From positions 1 through 64,000 of the forward strand of contig CAWKDZ010000004.1 of NCBI GenBank assembly GCA_963848525.1: DNA of 64,000 nucleotides, given 5' to 3'. Below, in pieces: positions 26,443 to 34,488 of this stretch. Numbering within the stretch: position 1 is the first letter of the stretch; every line of letters begins with the position of its first letter. The notes beneath the pieces are model-generated. The model made no database searches. It worked only from the letters and a program-made list of their open reading frames with translations, and was not told the origin of the DNA. The position numbers and the translations under genes are program-made. Source of the stretch: JACCTU01 sp963848525 (GTDB lineage Bacteria; Actinomycetota; Thermoleophilia; Gaiellales; Gaiellaceae).

Positions 26443-27393
26443 ATGCCCACCGCCCTGGTGACAGGCGGCGCCGGCTTCCTCGGCTCGCACCTCTGTGATC
26501 ACTTGCTCGCGCAGGAGTTTCGCGTGATCTGCGTGGACAACCTGCTGACGAGCTCGCTTCGCAACATCGAGCACATTCGTGACGAAAAGTTTGTCTTCGT
26601 CAACCACGACATGATGGAGCACCTCGAGGTGGCCGAGCCGGTCGACTTCGTCTTCCATTTCGCCGCGCTCGCAAGCCCCGTCGACTACATGCGGATGCCG
26701 CTGCACTCGCTCAAGGTCGGTTCGTACGGCACCCACAACGCGCTCGGGCTGGCGAAGTTCAAGCGCGCGCGCTTCCTGCTCGCCTCCACGAGCGAGGTCT
26801 ACGGCGATCCGGAGGAGCATCCGCAGAAGGAGACGTACTGGGGGAACGTCAACCCGATCGGGCCGCGAGGTGTCTACGACGAGGCAAAGCGCTACGCCGA
26901 GGCGCTGACGATGGCGTACCACAACCAGCAGGGCGTCGACACGGCGATCGTCCGGATCTTCAACACGTACGGCCCGCGGATGCGGCCGAACGACGGGCGG
27001 GCGATCCCGACCTTCGTGCGCCAGGCGCTCGCGAACCAGCCGTTGACGGTGTACGGCGACGGGTCGCAGACGCGCAGCTTCTGCTACGTCGACGACCTCA
27101 TCCGCGGTCTCTACCTGCTCGCGACGAGCGACGAGCACCTGCCCGTCAACCTCGGCAACCCGACCGAGTTCACGATCAAGGAGCTGGCCGAGACGGTGAT
27201 CCGCGTCACCGGTGCGGCGAGCGAGGTCGTCTACGAGGCGCTGCCGGTCGACGATCCGCAGGTGCGCCAGCCCGACATCACGCGGGCGACGCAGATTCTC
27301 GGCTGGGAGCCCGAGGTGCAGCTCGAGGAGGGCCTGCGCCGGTTGCTCGACGCGACGCAGCAAGCACGGCGTCGAGAGCCCACGCGTGTCTAA
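26443..27393 (+). CDS. uxs: UDP-glucuronate decarboxylase (UDP-xylose synthase)
   Basis: Extended SDR of 316 residues that should convert UDP-glucuronate to UDP-xylose using bound NAD. G-G-A-G-F-L-G-S-H is the NAD site; S-T-S-E-V-Y-G-D-P and Y-D-E-A-K-R carry the Thr/Ser, Glu, Tyr and Lys catalytic set; R-P-N-D-G-R-A-I-P-T-F-V and G-D-G-S-Q-T-R-S-F-C-Y-V are typical of Uxs rather than epimerases. The gene starts 86 bases after the structured element, and the secreted hydrolase gene overlaps its 3' end by 8 bases. UDP-glucose dehydrogenase is not in the window. Confidence 0.88.
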   Translation: MPTALVTGGAGFLGSHLCDHLLAQEFRVICVDNLLTSSLRNIEHIRDEKFVFVNHDMMEHLEVAEPVDFVFHFAALASPVDYMRMPLHSLKVGSYGTHNALGLAKFKRARFLLASTSEVYGDPEEHPQKETYWGNVNPIGPRGVYDEAKRYAEALTMAYHNQQGVDTAIVRIFNTYGPRMRPNDGRAIPTFVRQALANQPLTVYGDGSQTRSFCYVDDLIRGLYLLATSDEHLPVNLGNPTEFTIKELAETVIRVTGAASEVVYEALPVDDPQVRQPDITRATQILGWEPEVQLEEGLRRLLDATQQARRREPTRV

Positions 27394-28522
27394 CCGTCTG
27401 CGGGTCGTGCTCGCGGCGTTCGCCGCCGCGCTCGTCTGCGTGCCCGCGGCGGGGGCCGCGCGCGGGATGCTCGTCGGCCTCCTCGACGAGGCGGCGCTCT
27501 ACGACGACCCTGCGTACGTGTTCCCGCTGATGCAGCAGGCCCGCACGCAGGTGCTGCGCGTCAACCTCTACTGGGGCGGGCGCGCCGGCGTGGCCAAGCG
27601 GCGGCCCGCGCGCGCAACCGATCCGGCCGACCCCGCGTACGACTGGTCGTTGTACGACCGGACGGTCAACTATGCGGCCCAGCACCGGATGCGGGTGCTC
27701 TTCTCGATCTACGGGACGCCGGGCTGGGCGAACCGCGGCGCCGGGCTGAACGTCCCGCCGCGGGCGATCGCCGACCTCCGCAACTTCGCGTTCGCGGCCG
27801 CGCGGCGCTACAGCGGCGTCTATCCGGGGCCGGACGGCCGGACCCTGCCGCCGGTGAAGCTCTGGCTCGCCTGGAACGAGCCGAACCTGACCCTCGGGCT
27901 CAAGCATCAGTACCGGCGCGTCGGCTCGCGCTGGATCGTCCAGAGTGCGATCGACTACGCGAAGATCTGCACCGCCGTCTTCGACGGCGTCACGCGGACG
28001 CTGATCAAAGGCGAGCGCGTCGCCTGCGGCGCGACGGCGCCGCGCGGTAACAACCAGCCGACGTCGGCGCGCCCGACCGTCTCGCCGCTCGCGTTCATGC
28101 GCGCGCTCAAGGCCGCGGGCCTCTCGGCGCGGAAGTTCCACACCTACGCGCACCACCCGTACTACGGCCGGCGCACGGAGTCGCCCTCGACGCGCCCCTC
28201 GCCGACGGCGGTGACGATGGGCAACATCAACGTGCTGATCGCGGAGCTGACGCGCCTGTGGGGCGCCAAGCGGCTCTGGATCACCGAGTACGGCTACCAG
28301 ACGAACCCGCCCGACCGCGCCTTCGGCGTCACCTACGCGAAGCAGGCGGCGTACATGCGCGAGGCGTTCACGATGGCGCGGAGGAACCCGCGCATCGACA
28401 TGATGCTCTGGTTCCTGCTCCGCGACGAGCCGCGCCTCGGCGGCTGGCAGTCAGGCCTGCTGACGCGAACGGGGCAGAGGAAGCCCTCGTTCAGCGTCTT
28501 CCGCGCCTTCCCGAGAGGCTGA
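27386..28522 (+). CDS. Secreted clan GH-A glycoside hydrolase-like protein
   Basis: A 378-residue protein with a signal peptide (residues 1-25, A-A-G-A-A) and a TIM-barrel typical of clan GH-A: L-R-V-N-L-Y-W on strand 2, then the acid/base in A-W-N-E-P-N (Glu165) and the candidate nucleophile in W-I-T-E-Y-G-Y (Glu301). Both catalytic acids are present, so it may be active on the exopolysaccharide, for trimming or release. GTG 27386 overlaps the Uxs stop. The last 72 bases are antisense to the downstream GT-C gene. Confidence 0.78.
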   Translation: MSNRLRVVLAAFAAALVCVPAAGAARGMLVGLLDEAALYDDPAYVFPLMQQARTQVLRVNLYWGGRAGVAKRRPARATDPADPAYDWSLYDRTVNYAAQHRMRVLFSIYGTPGWANRGAGLNVPPRAIADLRNFAFAAARRYSGVYPGPDGRTLPPVKLWLAWNEPNLTLGLKHQYRRVGSRWIVQSAIDYAKICTAVFDGVTRTLIKGERVACGATAPRGNNQPTSARPTVSPLAFMRALKAAGLSARKFHTYAHHPYYGRRTESPSTRPSPTAVTMGNINVLIAELTRLWGAKRLWITEYGYQTNPPDRAFGVTYAKQAAYMREAFTMARRNPRIDMMLWFLLRDEPRLGGWQSGLLTRTGQRKPSFSVFRAFPRG

Positions 28523-29839
28523 TTCGCCCGCTAGCAGGGCGCCGAGCGCTGCCGCGCCGACGACGAGCGTGACGACCGTCCGGTCGGCCGACCAGACGAG
28601 CGCGAGCTCGATCGGGATCACCGAGATCCAGTAGACGAGCACGAGGCCCGCGAACGCGAGCGCGGCCCAGAGCAGGGCGAAGCCGACGAGCGCGTTGCGA
28701 CGCGCGAGCGCGGCCGTCACCACCGCCGCGACGAAGAACGGGACGAGCAGGCCCCAGTCGAGCGTGAAGATCTCGTCCAGGAGCCCCTCGAGCGCGGGCC
28801 GGACGCGGTCGGAGTGGTCGGCGAGGTAGCCCGGTGAGACCGCGTTTCGGAAGCTGTACTCGACGAGCGGCAGGTCCTCGAGCGCGACGAAGAGGCGCCA
28901 GGGTAGGACGATCGCGACGACGGCCCCGGCTGCGGTCGCGAGCTCGCGCCAGCGGCGCCACGCGAACGGCGCGAGCGCGGCGAGCGCGGCGAGCGCGAAG
29001 AAGAGCCCCTCGCTCTTCGTCAGCGCGGCGGCGCCGAGGAAGAGCGCGGCCACGACGAGCGCCCACCGCTCGCCCGACACGAGCCAGCGGCCCGCGGCGA
29101 CGAGCCCGAGCGCGACGAAGAACGCGAGCGGGACATCCGCGAGGTTGGTCGAGAGCTGCTTCAGCACGGGCTCGGCGGCGAGGATCGCGAGCGCGCTCAG
29201 GCCGAGCAGCGCGGCCGGGATGCGGTCGCGGAGCAGCCCGACGAACGCGAGCAGGAACCCGAGCGCGAGGAGGGCGAGCTGGACGTGCGCGAGCGTCGGG
29301 TCGTACGTGCCCATCGCGCGGAAGCCGACGGCCTGGAGCGAGGGCAGCAGCAGCGGGTGCTGGAGCGGCAGGTACGCCTCGCTCGTGAACACCGGCCCGG
29401 TCGCTCCGCCGAACTCGTAGAGGGCCCGCGCCTTCGTCCCCCAGATCGCCCAGCCGTCCCACTCGAGCAGCGGGCGCAGCCGGTACGTCGCCAGCGCGTG
29501 GCCGAGCAGGACGAGCGAGACCACGAGCGCGACGGCTCCCACCGCGCGGCTCCAGGCGGGCTCGCGCGGAGCAAGCAACGCCGTGTTACTTGCCTCCGGC
29601 AACCGGCGCAATCCGAGGAAGAGCACGACGGCGGCGAGGACGACGAGCTCGACGAGCCCGACGGCGACCTCCAGCAGCGCCAGGTGCGCGACGAGGATGC
29701 CCGTCGCGGCCACGCCCACGAGATATGCGAGCGGGAGGCGTGCGACGAGCTCGCCGCGGTCGCGCGCGATCCGGAGGAGCGGCAGCAGGCCGACCCCGAT
29801 CGCGAGGTAGAGCCCGTTCGCGACCAGCAGGCCGATCAC
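28451..29839 (-). CDS. GT-C-type membrane glycosyltransferase-like protein, module 1
   Basis: A 462-residue protein with about eleven helices. The loop after the third or fourth helix has W-D-G-W-A-I-W-G-T-K-A-R and L-Q-H-P-L-L-L-P-S, which matches D-A-W-G-I-W-L-P-K-G and D-Y-P-L-W-W-S in the gene at 53682-55005. The two share a conserved mid-segment (N-L-A-D-V-P-L-A-F against G-V-A-D-L-P-L-A-Y) and T-K-S-E-G-L against I-K-T-E-A-L. An invariant loop acid fits GT-C use of polyprenyl sugars, but the family is not one I can name. GTG 29839 overlaps the stop of the small partner gene. Confidence 0.7.
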   Translation of the reverse strand: MIGLLVANGLYLAIGVGLLPLLRIARDRGELVARLPLAYLVGVAATGILVAHLALLEVAVGLVELVVLAAVVLFLGLRRLPEASNTALLAPREPAWSRAVGAVALVVSLVLLGHALATYRLRPLLEWDGWAIWGTKARALYEFGGATGPVFTSEAYLPLQHPLLLPSLQAVGFRAMGTYDPTLAHVQLALLALGFLLAFVGLLRDRIPAALLGLSALAILAAEPVLKQLSTNLADVPLAFFVALGLVAAGRWLVSGERWALVVAALFLGAAALTKSEGLFFALAALAALAPFAWRRWRELATAAGAVVAIVLPWRLFVALEDLPLVEYSFRNAVSPGYLADHSDRVRPALEGLLDEIFTLDWGLLVPFFVAAVVTAALARRNALVGFALLWAALAFAGLVLVYWISVIPIELALVWSADRTVVTLVVGAAALGALLAGESASREGAEDAERGLPLPRSRQQA

Positions 29840-30270
29840 GCCGGGTCCCTCACGCGCGCGACGTGGAAGTCGCCCTCGCGCAGCGTCGACCGGTACGAGA
29901 GCCCGAGCTCGCGGGGGTCGCGGCCGATCGCGACGACGACCGTCGCGTCCTGCGGGGACTCGACGACCGTCGCGGGGAGCAGGTAGTAGCGCGCAAACGT
30001 GCGCGCGCCCGTCGGGAAGTCGACGCCGCGCACCGTCGTGCCCTCGCGCGCGTGGACGAAGACGCGGTCGCCGCGCCGCACGTTCGCGCGGAAGAAGTCG
30101 AACGCGCCGACCGGCAGCCGGTTGTTGAAGCCCGGCGCCTGGATCCGGTCGACCGCGTCGAGCTGCCGAAGGTCGCTCCGCTGGTCGGAGAGCCACCGCC
30201 ACGTGTCCGGCAGCGTCAGCGCGACGGAAACGAGCGCCAGCGCCGTGCAGACAGCGACGCTTGTCTTCAC
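29836..30270 (-). CDS. Small membrane-anchored partner protein, module 1
   Basis: A 144-residue protein with one N-terminal hydrophobic segment (V-A-V-C-T-A-L-A-L-V-S-V-A-L) and a soluble extracytoplasmic domain that has F-D-F-F-R-A-N-V-R, R-Y-Y-L-L-P-A-T-V-V and A-T-V-V-V-A-I-G-R-D. It is joined to the GT-C gene by a GTGA overlap and starts at GTG 30270 inside the stop of the GT4 gene. A topologically similar small gene precedes the other GT-C copy (55002-55348). Function unknown; a partner or regulator of the membrane enzyme is inference. Confidence 0.65.
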   Translation of the reverse strand: MKTSVAVCTALALVSVALTLPDTWRWLSDQRSDLRQLDAVDRIQAPGFNNRLPVGAFDFFRANVRRGDRVFVHAREGTTVRGVDFPTGARTFARYYLLPATVVESPQDATVVVAIGRDPRELGLSYRSTLREGDFHVARVRDPA

Positions 30271-31442
30271 GCAGCCAGCAGCGCGCGGTAGAGCCGGTCG
30301 ACGTCGTCGACGAGCCGGGAGACGGAGTAGCGCGGGAGCACGCGCGTGCGCCCGGACGAGCCCATCCGCTCGCGCAGTGCCGGGTCCTCGGCGAGGCGGC
30401 CGAGGGCGTCGGCCAGCTGCTCGACGGCGCCGGGGTCGACGAGGAAGCCGTCCTCGCCGTCGCGGACGACGTCGGGCACGCCGCCGACCCGCGTCGCGAC
30501 CACTGGCCGGCCGGCCGCGAGCGCCTCGATCGCGCTCACGGGCGTCCCCTCGTTGCCGGACGGGAGGATCATCGCGTCGAACGCCGCGTAGTACGGCGCC
30601 ACGTCCTCCTGGTAGCCGAGGAAGAACGTGTTCCGCATGATCCCGAGCTCGTGCGCCCGCTGCTCGACGACGGCGCGCTCCGGGCCGTCGCCGACCATGC
30701 ACAGGCACGCCTCGACGCCGCGCTCGCGCAGCCGCTTGAAGGCGAGCAGCACGTCGCCCGTGCGCTTGACCCCGGTCATGCGCCCGATCCAGCCGACGGT
30801 GAAGCAATCCGGCGCGATCCCGAGCACGCGCCGTGTCTCCTCGCGGCCGTCGCGGTCCGAGACGCGATCCTCGAGCTCGATCCCGACCCGGATGACGGTG
30901 AACTTGTCGCGCGGTGCGACGCCGAGCCGGACGAGCTCGTCGCGCACCTCGGGGCTGACCGCGATCAGCGCCGTCGTCGCGCGCGCGAGCCACCGCTCCA
31001 GCAGGCGGAAGCCGAACGTGACCACCGGTCCGAAGTAGCCGCGAAGCACGTGACCGTGGAACGTGTGCACGACGATCGGCGGGCGTGCGTCGCCGGCGAG
31101 CAGCGCCGCCACCCGCCCGACCGCGCCGGCCTTGGCCGTGTGCGTGTGCAGGATCGTCGGCCGCTCGCGCCTGATCAGCTGCGCGAGCCGCACGACCGCG
31201 AGCAGGTCGCGGAGCGGCGAGATGTCGCGCCGCAGCCCGCGCAGACGCTCGACCCGCACGCCGAGCTCGTCGGCGACGTACTCCATCGAGTCCTCGCCGC
31301 GCGCGAGGCTGCCCGCGACGAGCGTCGTGTCGTAGCCGCGCTCGCGCAGGCCCGCGGTCAGGTACGTCACGTGCAGCGCGGGCCCGCCCATGTTCAGGCG
31401 CGCGATCACGCGCAGCACCTTGACCGGCTTCGTGTCAGGCAC
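30267..31442 (-). CDS. GT4 glycosyltransferase
   Basis: A 391-residue GT-B enzyme: N-terminal R-V-I-A-R-L-N-M-G-G-P-A-L-H-V, the C-domain start V-G-W-I-G-R-M-T-G-V-K-R, M-V-G-D-G-P-E-R, and the nucleotide-sugar site P-S-G-N-E-G-T-P-V-S-A-I-E-A-L-A-A-G-R-P-V-V-A-T. E-x7-E pattern acids are present. It works inside the cell on lipid-linked oligosaccharide. Start GTG 31442; it overlaps the epimerase gene by 8 bases. Confidence 0.85.
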   Translation of the reverse strand: MPDTKPVKVLRVIARLNMGGPALHVTYLTAGLRERGYDTTLVAGSLARGEDSMEYVADELGVRVERLRGLRRDISPLRDLLAVVRLAQLIRRERPTILHTHTAKAGAVGRVAALLAGDARPPIVVHTFHGHVLRGYFGPVVTFGFRLLERWLARATTALIAVSPEVRDELVRLGVAPRDKFTVIRVGIELEDRVSDRDGREETRRVLGIAPDCFTVGWIGRMTGVKRTGDVLLAFKRLRERGVEACLCMVGDGPERAVVEQRAHELGIMRNTFFLGYQEDVAPYYAAFDAMILPSGNEGTPVSAIEALAAGRPVVATRVGGVPDVVRDGEDGFLVDPGAVEQLADALGRLAEDPALRERMGSSGRTRVLPRYSVSRLVDDVDRLYRALLAA

Positions 31443-32373
31443 GCGCGAGGATCGCGTCGGCCGTCAGCCGCAGCCCGTCCTCGAGCCCGATCTGCGGCTC
31501 CCAGCCGAGCAGCCGCCGGGCCTCGCCGACGTCCGCCCAGGAGTCGCGCACGTCGCCCGTGCGGGGCGGGAGGTACTCCTTCTCGACGGGCTTCCCGAGC
31601 ACCTCGCCGATCGTGTCCGCCAGCGCGTTGACGCTGCGCGGCTCGCCCGTCGCGATGTTGATCACGTGGCCGGACGCCTCCGCAGCGTCGGCCGCGCGCA
31701 CGTTCGCGTCGACGACGTTCTCGACGTACGTGAAGTCGCGTGACTGCTCGCCGTCGCCGTAGATCGGCACGGCCTCCCCGGCTTCCACTGCAGCGATGAA
31801 GCGCGGGACGACGGCGGCGTACTGCGAGGTCGGGTCCTGACGCGGGCCGAAGACGTTGAAGTAGCGCAGCGTCACGGTCTCGAGCCCGTACACGCGCGCG
31901 AACGAGACGCAGTAGCGCTCGGCGGCGAGCTTCGAGACCGCATAGGGCGAGATCGGGTCCGGGAACTCGGTCTCGACGCGCGGGAGCGAGCCGCTGTTGC
32001 CGTACACGGACGACGACGACGCGAACACGACGCGCCGCACGCTCTCGTCCCGCGCGGCGAGCAGCACGTTCAGCGTCCCCTCGACGTTGACCGCGCCGGT
32101 CGTGAGCGGGTCCTGGACCGACCGCGGCACCGAGGGAAGCGCGCCCTGGTGGAAGACGACCTCGACGCCGCGCGTCGCGTTGTGCACGCGCTCGTAGCTG
32201 CGCAGCTCGCCCTCGACGACCTCGACCTCGTCGACGATCTCGCCCAGGTTGCGGCGGTTGCCCGTGGAGAAGTTGTCGAGCACGCGCACCTCGTCGCCCT
32301 GCTCGAGCAGCCGCCGCGCGAGGTTCGATCCGATGAAGCCTCCGCCGCCCGTAACGAGAACGCGCCTGCTCAC
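31435..32373 (-). CDS. UDP-N-acetylglucosamine 4-epimerase-like SDR (WbpP-type)
   Basis: Extended SDR of 312 residues. NAD site G-G-G-G-F-I-G-S-N; S-S-S-S-V-Y-G and S-P-Y-A-V-S-K carry the Ser, Tyr and Lys. The segment G-A-L-P-S-V-P-R-S-V-Q-D-P and V-N-V-E-G-T-L-N-V-L resemble WbpP/Gne-type epimerases that act on UDP-GlcNAc or the uronate form. Y-F-N-V-F-G-P-R-Q-D-P follows. The exact substrate is open. It is overlapped by the methyltransferase gene upstream by 4 bases and by the GT4 start downstream. Confidence 0.82.
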   Translation of the reverse strand: MSRRVLVTGGGGFIGSNLARRLLEQGDEVRVLDNFSTGNRRNLGEIVDEVEVVEGELRSYERVHNATRGVEVVFHQGALPSVPRSVQDPLTTGAVNVEGTLNVLLAARDESVRRVVFASSSSVYGNSGSLPRVETEFPDPISPYAVSKLAAERYCVSFARVYGLETVTLRYFNVFGPRQDPTSQYAAVVPRFIAAVEAGEAVPIYGDGEQSRDFTYVENVVDANVRAADAAEASGHVINIATGEPRSVNALADTIGEVLGKPVEKEYLPPRTGDVRDSWADVGEARRLLGWEPQIGLEDGLRLTADAILARA

Positions 32374-33077
32374 GCGACCGCCGTGACGTGGTAGTTCGCG
32401 TGCAGCGTCCCCGGGCCCGGCTCGCGCAGGATCGCCGAGCGTGCGTCGATCGCCGCGCCGGCGCGGTTGAGCCCGCGGATGAGCAGCCGTCCGAGCGGCG
32501 CAACGTGCGCGCGGCGAGCGGCGAGGTCCACGTAGGTCGAGAGCAAGAGCGCGAGGGTGGCGGTCGTTCCGACTGCCGGCCGAACGCTAACGCTCGCCCA
32601 TGTGCCGTTCGTTAGGAACAGCCGCTCGAGGCCCTCGTGCGTCCAGCGCCAGAGGTCGTGCGGCGCAGGGTGGTACACCTGCACGCCGTGCGTCGAGAGC
32701 AGGACGCGCCCGCCGGGCTTGACGACGCGCCGGAGCTCGCGGACACCCTGCGCGGGGTCGTCGCAGTGCTCGAGCACCTGCGTGCAGAGGACGAGGTCGA
32801 AGGACGCGTCCTCGGCCGGGATCGCCTCGATCGTCCCCTCGAGCTCGGCGCTCGCGTTGCCCGGCACGTCGAGCCCGACGTACTCGGACACGTATGGCTC
32901 GAACCAGGGGTGGTACGGCTTGACGCCGCAGCCGACGTCGAGGACGCGGTACGGGCCCCGCTCCGCGTGCAGTGCCTGCGCCTCCGCGCGCAGCCAGTCG
33001 GAGAGCGGCTGCAGGAGCGCGTACGTGGCCGTGGAGGTCGTCGGGCTGCGGCGGCCCTCTCCGGGCGGGCTATTCAT
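32370..33077 (-). CDS. Class I SAM methyltransferase
   Basis: With ATG 33077 the protein has 235 residues. Motif I: R-V-L-D-V-G-C-G-V-K-P-Y; then Y-V-G-L-D-V-P-G, A-S-F-D-L-V-L-C-T-Q-V-L-E-H and V-K-P-G-G-R-V-L-L-S-T-H-G. The G-C-G-V-K-P-Y variant and the following H-P-W-F-E are typical of methyltransferases found in capsule and LPS loci. A longer frame starts at 33128, but it reads into the hairpin-rich gap, so the ATG is preferred. TGA overlaps the next gene's ATG. Confidence 0.8.
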   Translation of the reverse strand: MNSPPGEGRRSPTTSTATYALLQPLSDWLRAEAQALHAERGPYRVLDVGCGVKPYHPWFEPYVSEYVGLDVPGNASAELEGTIEAIPAEDASFDLVLCTQVLEHCDDPAQGVRELRRVVKPGGRVLLSTHGVQVYHPAPHDLWRWTHEGLERLFLTNGTWASVSVRPAVGTTATLALLLSTYVDLAARRAHVAPLGRLLIRGLNRAGAAIDARSAILREPGPGTLHANYHVTAVA

Positions 33078-33136
33078 AGCCGCGCAAGTCGCGGATCCGC
33101 TCGCGCGGACCCGCGACGCGCGAAACACGCCTGAAG

Positions 33137-33155
33137 GCGGCCGCTGCGCGGCCGC
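33137..33155. terminator. GC-rich hairpin downstream of wzy copy 2
   Basis: GCGGCC and GGCCGC flank a 7-base loop, 12 bases downstream of the minus-strand stop at 33168. A second, weaker inverted pairing (CGCGGATCCGC region, 33088-33110) precedes it. No U-run is visible. A termination role is inferred from position in the 90-base gap between the two minus-strand genes. Confidence 0.4.
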
Positions 33156-33167
33156 ACCGCAGCGAGT

Positions 33168-34448
33168 TCACCTCGAGCCTCTGCTGGGCTCACGCCACGA
33201 GGCGGCCGCGGCTGCGAGCCCGACCGAGAGCCAGGTGAGGCCGGCGACGGGGTTGCCGGCCACCAGGCCGAGGCCGATCCACACGCCCATCGCCACGAGG
33301 AGCCACAGGATAGGGACGGCGGCCGCTTGCCCCACGCGCCAGGCCACGCCCAGCGGCACGAGGAAGAGCGCGAGCCACGCCGCAAGCCCGACGACGCCCA
33401 TGTCGGCGGCGGCCTGCACGTAGGCGTTCTGGACCCCCCACTCGTGCTCGGGCGAGGGGAGAGCGAGCTCGGGGAGGTCGGGGAAGCGGCTGCGCGCGTC
33501 GTCGAGGTACGGGCCGTAGCGACGCTCGGACGCCTGCCAGCCGACGCCGACGAGCGGATGGTCGAGGAAGATGCGTCCGCCGATGTAGGCGAGCGCGATG
33601 CGCTGTTCCCAGCTCGCCCCCGGCTCGCTCGTCGGGTCGAGCGGCTGCTCGATCCCGAGCGCGTCGAGGAGCGGCTCCGGGTCGACGACCCGGATCGCCA
33701 CGGCGCCGGCGCAGACGACCGCGACGACCGCAGCGAGCGCGAGTGCGCGCTGCCGGGTCAGCAGCCACGCCGCGCCCGCCGCGGCCGCGACGCCGAGGAC
33801 GACGGCGATCGCGCCCGAGAGCACGACCCCGACCACACCGGACGCCGTCGCGGCCCAGGTCAGGCGGCCGCGCCGACCCTGCGCGATCCCGATCAGCCCG
33901 ATCGCCAGCGTCGCGCCCGAGAGCGCGCCGAAGTCGTGGATGCCGAGGAACGAGGGCTCTCGCTGGCCGGGGCGGCGTCCCTCGAACTCGTCGACGACGC
34001 CGAAGTACTGGAGCACGCCGAAGGCGGTGGCGATGCAGCTCCAGGCGACGACGACGTGCAGCAGCGGCCGCAGGTCGTCCGGCCTGCGGTACACGAGCGC
34101 GGCGCCGACCGCGAGCAGCGCGTACAGGGTCAGCTTCGCAAGCGTGAGCAGGTTCTCCGCAAGCGGGTAGCCGTCCGTGACCGCGAGCCCGACGAGGCTC
34201 CAGACGAACGCGACCGTGAGGAAGGCGGCGGCCGCGAGCCAGATCCAGCGCCCGGCCCGGAGCACGCCGAAGCCGTGAGCGCGGCCGGCGAGCAGGGCGA
34301 CGAGGCCCGCGGCGAGGACGGCGACGTCGGAGAGGAAGAGCGTCGCCTCGCTGCTCGCGACGCCGACGGTCCACGAGGCCTGGTAGTCGGCGTGCAGGAA
34401 GACGAGCGGCAGGCAGAGCGCGAAGAGGAGGGGATACGGCCGGGCCAC
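33168..34448 (-). CDS. O-antigen ligase/polymerase-family (Wzy-like) protein, copy 2
   Basis: A 426-residue multi-pass protein. Its large loop carries I-F-L-D-H-P-L-V-G-V-G-W (compare H-P-L-A-G-V-G-V in the 17131-18618 protein) and E-H-E-W-G-V-Q-N-A-Y-V-Q-A-A-A-D-M-G, the Wzy_C signature. Earlier helices are Leu/Ala-rich. GTG 34448 is used because the first helix follows at once; the reading frame is open for 113 more codons but only over the divergent flippase region. The head-to-head pair with the flippase gene argues for one Wzx/Wzy system here. Confidence 0.8.
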   Translation of the reverse strand: MARPYPLLFALCLPLVFLHADYQASWTVGVASSEATLFLSDVAVLAAGLVALLAGRAHGFGVLRAGRWIWLAAAAFLTVAFVWSLVGLAVTDGYPLAENLLTLAKLTLYALLAVGAALVYRRPDDLRPLLHVVVAWSCIATAFGVLQYFGVVDEFEGRRPGQREPSFLGIHDFGALSGATLAIGLIGIAQGRRGRLTWAATASGVVGVVLSGAIAVVLGVAAAAGAAWLLTRQRALALAAVVAVVCAGAVAIRVVDPEPLLDALGIEQPLDPTSEPGASWEQRIALAYIGGRIFLDHPLVGVGWQASERRYGPYLDDARSRFPDLPELALPSPEHEWGVQNAYVQAAADMGVVGLAAWLALFLVPLGVAWRVGQAAAVPILWLLVAMGVWIGLGLVAGNPVAGLTWLSVGLAAAAASWREPSRGSR

Positions 34449-34488
34449 CGTGCGGGTTCCTACACGATGCTTGGTTACCGTGACCCCG

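Noticed and set aside
26190..26450. Small protein with an R-P-Y-H-Y-G-Y stretch across the structured repeat
   Set aside because: A similar peptide is read from copy B, but it is simply the translated repeat; there is no ribosome site and the pairing differences suggest RNA-level, not protein-level, conservation.
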